Shown: positions 60,744 through 64,000 of the stretch, one piece after another
How the letters are laid out: each line of letters opens with the position of its first letter
Numbering within the stretch: the stretch's first letter is position 1
Assembly (NCBI RefSeq): GCF_009711265.1
Contig: NZ_WMII01000007.1
Span: 62,001 to 126,000 of the forward strand
Source of the DNA: Paracoccus shanxieyensis
Lineage (GTDB): Bacteria; Pseudomonadota; Alphaproteobacteria; Rhodobacterales; Rhodobacteraceae
Direction: 5' to 3'
DNA: 64,000 nucleotides
Notes under the pieces: model-generated
Databases searched by the model: none
The model's input: the letters and a program-made list of their open reading frames with translations, nothing else
Told to the model about the DNA's origin: nothing
Translations under genes and position numbers: made by a program

Positions 60744-61895
60744 TCACCCCAGCTGCTTTTCCGCCTCGGCAATGGCATAGCGGTCGGTCATGCCCGCGAC
60801 GTAATCCAGCACGATGCGCGCGCGCTGCGTGTCGTCCTTTGCGGCATCGGCCGCGGCGCACCAGTGATCCGGCATTTTCGAGGGATCGTTCAGATAAAGC
60901 GGGAAAAGCCCGTTCAGCATCTGGGTTGCGCTGGTGCGTTCCACCACGACCGAGGGCGCGCGATACATGCGCTGGAACAGGAAGGATTTGATGGCCTTCA
61001 GGTTCTGATACAGCGGCTTTGAAAAGCGGATGATCGGCCCGTCCATGTCGCGGATCTCATGCACGCTTGTCGGACGCAGGCTGGCCAGACGGCCCTGCGC
61101 CACGGCGATCACATCCTCGACCATGACGCCAAAGACGCGGCGCAGCGCCTCGTGACGGCGTCGCATGGGGTCCAGACCGGGATGCAGGCGGTCGACCTCG
61201 GCAAAGGCCTCGCCGACGACGGGCAGTTGCGACAGGTCGTCCTCGGTGAACAGCCGCGCGCGCAGCCCGTCATGCAGATCGTGGTGGTTATAGGCCACGT
61301 CATCGGCCACGGCTGCAACCTGCGCCTCGGCGCTGGCATTGGTGTGCAGCTCCAGATCCCATTCGGCATTCACCTCGGCCAGGGCATAGGGCAACGCGCC
61401 CGTCACCGGGCCATTGTGCTTGGCGATGCCCTCAAGGCTTTCCCATGTCAGGTTCAGCCCGTCGAAATCGGCATAGTGACGCTCCAGCCGGGTGACGATG
61501 CGCAGGGCCTGCGCGTTGTGGTCAAAGCCGCCATAGGGGGCCATCAACTCGGCCAGCGCATCCTCTCCGGTATGGCCAAAGGGCGGGTGGCCCAGATCAT
61601 GCGCCAAGGCCACGGTCTCGGCCAGATCGGGGTTCAGATCCAGCGCGCCCGCGATGGTGCGGGCGACCTGCGCCACCTCGATCGTATGAGTCAGCCGGGT
61701 GCGGAAGTAATCGCCGCGATAGGCCTGCCCGTCATGTTCGACAAACACCTGCGTCTTGTGCTTCAACCTGCGGAAGGCGCTGGAATGGATGATGCGGTCG
61801 CGGTCCCGCTGCCATGGGCTGCGAAAGGTCGACATGCGCTCGGGCCAGTGGCGGCCGCGGCTGTCTTCGGGCTGGCAGGCATAAGGGGCGGTCAT
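60744..61895 (-). CDS. dgt: dNTP triphosphohydrolase (Dgt family)
   Basis: HD-domain enzyme of 383 residues that hydrolyses dGTP or other dNTPs to nucleoside and triphosphate. The N-terminal '[20 protein letters not shown]' and '[19 protein letters not shown]' regions supply the first His, and '[19 protein letters not shown]' the HD pair. The family has the Dgt type 2 length. Divergent from the IscA-type gene. Confidence 0.93.
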   Translation of the reverse strand: MTAPYACQPEDSRGRHWPERMSTFRSPWQRDRDRIIHSSAFRRLKHKTQVFVEHDGQAYRGDYFRTRLTHTIEVAQVARTIAGALDLNPDLAETVALAHDLGHPPFGHTGEDALAELMAPYGGFDHNAQALRIVTRLERHYADFDGLNLTWESLEGIAKHNGPVTGALPYALAEVNAEWDLELHTNASAEAQVAAVADDVAYNHHDLHDGLRARLFTEDDLSQLPVVGEAFAEVDRLHPGLDPMRRRHEALRRVFGVMVEDVIAVAQGRLASLRPTSVHEIRDMDGPIIRFSKPLYQNLKAIKSFLFQRMYRAPSVVVERTSATQMLNGLFPLYLNDPSKMPDHWCAAADAAKDDTQRARIVLDYVAGMTDRYAIAEAEKQLG

Positions 61896-61969
61896 CGGTG
61901 CGGCATTCCTTGCGGGTGGTTGTCCCGAACCCTATATTCCACACCAGAAGACGGAAACGGGAACGCCCC

Positions 61970-62305
61970 ATGAACGTAGAGTTGAACCTGCCCCCCAAGG
62001 TCACGGAACGCGCATTCGCGCGACTGGCCCAGATCAATGCCGACGGGCCCATGCGCGCCTTGCGGGTGGCGGTGCTGGGCGGGGGCTGCTCGGGCTTTCA
62101 ATATGACATCAAGCTGGACGACCCGGCCGACGATGACCTGATCCTGAAGGGGGAAGGGCAAAGCGTCGTGGTCGATCCGGTGTCGTTGCCGTTCCTGACC
62201 GGCGCGGTGATCGAATTCACCGATGAACTGATCGGCGCGCGTTTCGTCATCGAAAACCCGAACGCCACCTCATCCTGCGGCTGCGGCACGTCCTTCGCCA
62301 TCTGA
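61970..62305 (+). CDS. A-type iron-sulfur carrier (HesB/IscA/ErpA family)
   Basis: A 111-residue A-type carrier with cluster ligands Cys40 (in '[20 protein letters not shown]'), Cys103 and Cys105 (in 'SSCGCGTSF'). It delivers Fe-S clusters to apoproteins. ErpA is the closest role by its isolated position, but sequence alone does not separate ErpA from IscA or SufA. The ATG at 61970 was chosen because a long upstream extension runs antisense through dgt. Confidence 0.92.
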   Translation: MNVELNLPPKVTERAFARLAQINADGPMRALRVAVLGGGCSGFQYDIKLDDPADDDLILKGEGQSVVVDPVSLPFLTGAVIEFTDELIGARFVIENPNATSSCGCGTSFAI

Positions 62306-62373
62306 CCGGGCGTGACCTGATCGGGCGCGATCTGATCTGGCCACCGCCGATCCGCGCCGCTAGTCTCTGCGCC

Positions 62374-63159
62374 ATGAAGATCGCGACATTCAATATCAAC
62401 GGCGTCCGCGCCCGGATCGAGACCCTGACCGGCTGGCTTGCCGAGGCCCAGCCGGACGTTGTGGTGCTGCAGGAAATCAAGACGCAGGACGAAGGCTTCC
62501 CCGCGGATCCCATCGCCGATCTGGGCTACAATATCGAAACGCACGGCCAGAAGGGCTTCAACGGCGTGGCGATCCTGTCGCGCCTGCCGCTGGAAGACGT
62601 GATGCGCGGCCTGCCCGGCGACGACAGCGACGAACAGTCCCGCTATATCGAGGCGACGGTGGTCGGACATGCCGCCATCCGCATCGCGGGCCTGTATCTG
62701 CCGAACGGCAACCCGTTTCCGGGGCCGAAATTCGACTACAAGCTGGCATGGATGGAACGGCTGCGCAGCCGCGCCGACGCATTGCGCAGCAGCGAGATCC
62801 CGACGATCATGCTGGGCGATTTCAACGTGATCCCCGAACCGCGCGATGCCGCCCATCCCGAACGCTGGCTGGATGACGCGCTGTTCCAGCCCGAAAGCCG
62901 TGCCAGCCTGCGCCGCATCCTGCATGACGGCTGGACCGAGGCCGTGCGCCTGCGCGATCCCGATGCCACCCGTGGTCCCTTCACCTTCTGGGACTATCAG
63001 GCAGGCGCGTGGCAGAAAGACAATGGCATCCGCATCGACCATATCCTGCTGTCGCCGCAGGCCGCCGATCTGCTGGTCGACCTTGGCATCGACCGCGACG
63101 AACGCGCCAAGGACAAGCCCAGCGACCACGTGCCGGTCTGGGTGACGCTGGACGCCTGA
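62374..63159 (+). CDS. xth: Exodeoxyribonuclease III
   Basis: AP endonuclease/3'-5' exonuclease (261 residues) of base-excision repair. Motifs are 'FNINGVRARIETLTGWL', 'VVLQEIKTQDEGFP' (metal Glu), 'AGLYLPNGNPF', 'LGDFNVIPEPRD' (Asp/Asn) and 'IRIDHILLSP' plus 'SDHVPVWV' (final Asp-His). TAGTCT at 62361-62366 ends seven bases before the ATG, suggesting a leaderless mRNA. Confidence 0.96.
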   Translation: MKIATFNINGVRARIETLTGWLAEAQPDVVVLQEIKTQDEGFPADPIADLGYNIETHGQKGFNGVAILSRLPLEDVMRGLPGDDSDEQSRYIEATVVGHAAIRIAGLYLPNGNPFPGPKFDYKLAWMERLRSRADALRSSEIPTIMLGDFNVIPEPRDAAHPERWLDDALFQPESRASLRRILHDGWTEAVRLRDPDATRGPFTFWDYQAGAWQKDNGIRIDHILLSPQAADLLVDLGIDRDERAKDKPSDHVPVWVTLDA

Positions 63160-63194
63160 TCCAGACGCGCTGAACTCGCCAGGCCGACCTGCCA

Positions 63195-63273
63195 TCCTTG
63201 TTTTGAAAATACCCCGGGGGACGCCTTTGCCGCCCCCATCAAGGGGGTGGCAAAGGCGGGGGGCAGAGCCCCC
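63195..63273 (-). repeat. Dispersed GC-rich repeat (copy 4) with a long hairpin
   Basis: On the minus strand it begins GGGGGCTCTGCCCCCC and ends CCCCCGGGGTATTTTCAAAA followed by CAAGGA, as in copy 3. Between them, CGCCTTTGCCGCCCCC (63222-63237) and GGGGGTGGCAAAGGCG (63243-63258) pair over 16 bp with one G-U. It lies between the convergent xth and CsbD-like genes and should act as a terminator. Confidence 0.7.
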
Positions 63274-63294
63274 GCAGCGCCTCGGAAAACGCCG

Positions 63295-63630
63295 TCAGTC
63301 GCGGTCTTCGGCGTCGTCGTCATCGCCGAAGCGCGCATCGTCGTCATATTCATCCTCGCCCTCGCCGACATATTTTGCCGACAGCGCGATGGAATGACCG
63401 TCATGCGTGGGATCCATCACGACATCGGACGGGATTTCACCCGCCAGCCATTCGCGGATCTCATCGCGGGTCTCCTCGATTTCCTGCCCGGTTACTTCCG
63501 AGATATAGCGGATGAAGGCGCGCTGGTCGCCGTCGATCTCATCCAGCTCGGCCTCGTCAGCCTCGGGCCATTTCTCGGTGATCGCCTCGAAAAAGGCTGG
63601 CCAGTTCTCACTGACATGCGTCCATTTCAT
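63295..63630 (-). CDS. CsbD-like acidic stress protein
   Basis: A 111-residue, highly acidic protein. The first ~65 residues match the CsbD layout 'MKWTHVSENWPAFFEAITEK', then 'ELDEIDGDQRAFIRYISEVT' and 'ETRDEIREWLAGE'. The rest is an Asp/Glu-rich tail. CsbD proteins are induced in general stress in many bacteria, role unknown. Its ATG overlaps the stop of the 42-residue entericidin-like gene (TGATG). Confidence 0.75.
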   Translation of the reverse strand: MKWTHVSENWPAFFEAITEKWPEADEAELDEIDGDQRAFIRYISEVTGQEIEETRDEIREWLAGEIPSDVVMDPTHDGHSIALSAKYVGEGEDEYDDDARFGDDDDAEDRD

Positions 63631-63758
63631 CAGTATCCGCCTCCGCCGACGCCTCCTTGGACCATGCGCGATGCGCCGGTGATGTCTTCACCGACACCTG
63701 CCACGGTGTTACATCCGGCCAACGCCAGAAGGGCGATAAGAGTTGCGGTTCTGATCAC
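63630..63758 (-). CDS. Entericidin-like lipoprotein, 42 residues
   Basis: A very short lipoprotein gene. Starting at GTG 63758 it reads MIRTATLIALLALAGCNTVA, with lipid-bearing Cys16, then 'GVGEDITGASRMV', a variant of the entericidin core, and a glycine-rich end 'QGGVGGGGY'. An AAGGA precedes the GTG at a normal distance; GTG 63764 is an alternative. The stop overlaps the CsbD-like start. It begins three bases after the stop of the upstream solute-binding protein gene. Confidence 0.8.
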   Translation of the reverse strand: MIRTATLIALLALAGCNTVAGVGEDITGASRMVQGGVGGGGY

Positions 63759-63760
63759 GT

Positions 63761-64000
63761 TCACTTCCTTTCTTCCTGCCACCAGGTTTCCGGCATGAAG
63801 CCGGGCCAATCTCCGTAAAGTGGCGTCTTTTCAGGATAATGCAGGTCGGCGCGATGCGCCAAGCGCGAAATCCGGGGTGAGCTGACCGGGATCACGTAAC
63901 GTCCCGCCGTCAGCACCCGGTCCAGCGCCCTGACCGCAGCCTGAAAATCCGCCTCGGATGTCGCCCGGCCCATCTCGGCGATCATCGCCTCGGCTGCGGG
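63761..64000 (-). CDS. C-terminus of an extracellular solute-binding protein (family 5, YejA-like)
   Basis: The last ~79 residues of a protein whose start lies beyond the window. 'ALDRVLTAGRYVIPVSSPRI' and the closing 'YGDWPGFMPETWWQEERK' match the end of oligopeptide/microcin C-type ABC transporter binding proteins (YejA group), which typically finish in PLYG...TWW. It should be a periplasmic peptide-binding component; permease and ATPase genes would lie outside. Confidence 0.82.
   Translation of the reverse strand, partial: PAAEAMIAEMGRATSEADFQAAVRALDRVLTAGRYVIPVSSPRISRLAHRADLHYPEKTPLYGDWPGFMPETWWQEERK

Noticed and set aside
60531-61022. A 163-codon plus-strand frame
   Set aside because: It lies on the opposite strand of the FMN riboswitch and the dgt 3' end and has no family features.
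1-64000. tRNA, rRNA, CRISPR arrays, insertion sequences or prophage
   Set aside because: No cloverleaf-like sequences, regular spaced repeats, transposase or integrase motifs were seen on either strand by eye.

Overview
The window reads as chromosomal DNA of a GC-rich alphaproteobacterium of the order Rhodobacterales, most likely Paracoccus or a close relative. The reasons are gene content rather than any rRNA (none is present): CobS/CobT/CobC of aerobic cobalamin synthesis, DUF1150 paired with Hsp20, methylmalonyl-CoA epimerase followed by a DUF1467 protein, the Bpt-type aminoacyl-protein transferase, a type II lumazine synthase under an FMN riboswitch, and a GC-rich intergenic repeat of a kind common in this order. 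Genes are densely packed with many 1-8 bp stop/start overlaps. I see no tRNA, rRNA, CRISPR array, transposase, integrase or phage gene.

Layout. 1-5.1 kb: end of a possible GT8 glycosyltransferase, a Crp/Fnr regulator, hsp20-DUF1150, a YdcH-like protein, purEK and cobC. 5.1-12.2 kb: YbjN protein, proC, a CsaA-like tRNA-binding protein, glycerate kinase, a PhnM-like protein that has lost metal ligands, CorA, a DUF1045 phosphoesterase and a DUF475 membrane protein. 12.3-20.4 kb: Xaa-Pro aminopeptidase, a GT4 glycosyltransferase, and a disturbed cobalt-chelatase locus. In that locus cobS, a small secreted protein and a decayed cobT start are separated from the intact cobT by a module of a persulfide-sensor-like ArsR regulator, a membrane rhodanese and an AhpD-like protein. 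20.5-26.3 kb: a sigma/anti-sigma fusion, DUF808, D-lactate dehydrogenase, a DUF4239 membrane protein, and a GH25 lysozyme lipoprotein overlapping a CPBP protease. 26.3-36.5 kb: aspS, a DUF1800/DUF1501 pair, GNAT, response regulator, mce-DUF1467, CysZ/EI24-like protein, nitroreductase, DUF167, M48 lipoprotein protease. 36.5-46.4 kb: ilvH-ilvB, bpt, glnE, a large GT2 with an N-terminal MshEN (c-di-GMP-type) domain, carA. 46.4-55.8 kb: yqeY, sirtuin, HMA copper chaperone, DMT exporter, lepA, two entericidin-like lipoproteins, an alpha/beta hydrolase, glyA, nadK. 55.8-64 kb: prfC with a coupled unknown gene, OsmC, DMT exporter, DUF305 protein, ribH with FMN riboswitch, dgt, an IscA-type protein, xth, a CsbD-like protein, a third entericidin-like gene, and the end of a solute-binding protein.

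Most of the window is housekeeping: purine, proline, branched-chain amino acid, one-carbon, NADP, riboflavin and cobalamin metabolism, translation factors and nitrogen control. The less ordinary parts are the persulfide module and cobT relic, the sigma/anti-sigma fusion, the MshEN-GT2 protein, the degenerate PhnM, the prfC-coupled unknown gene, the dispersed repeats, and several promoters placed so close to start codons that leaderless transcripts are likely. All family calls come from reading the sequence by eye; no database search was run.
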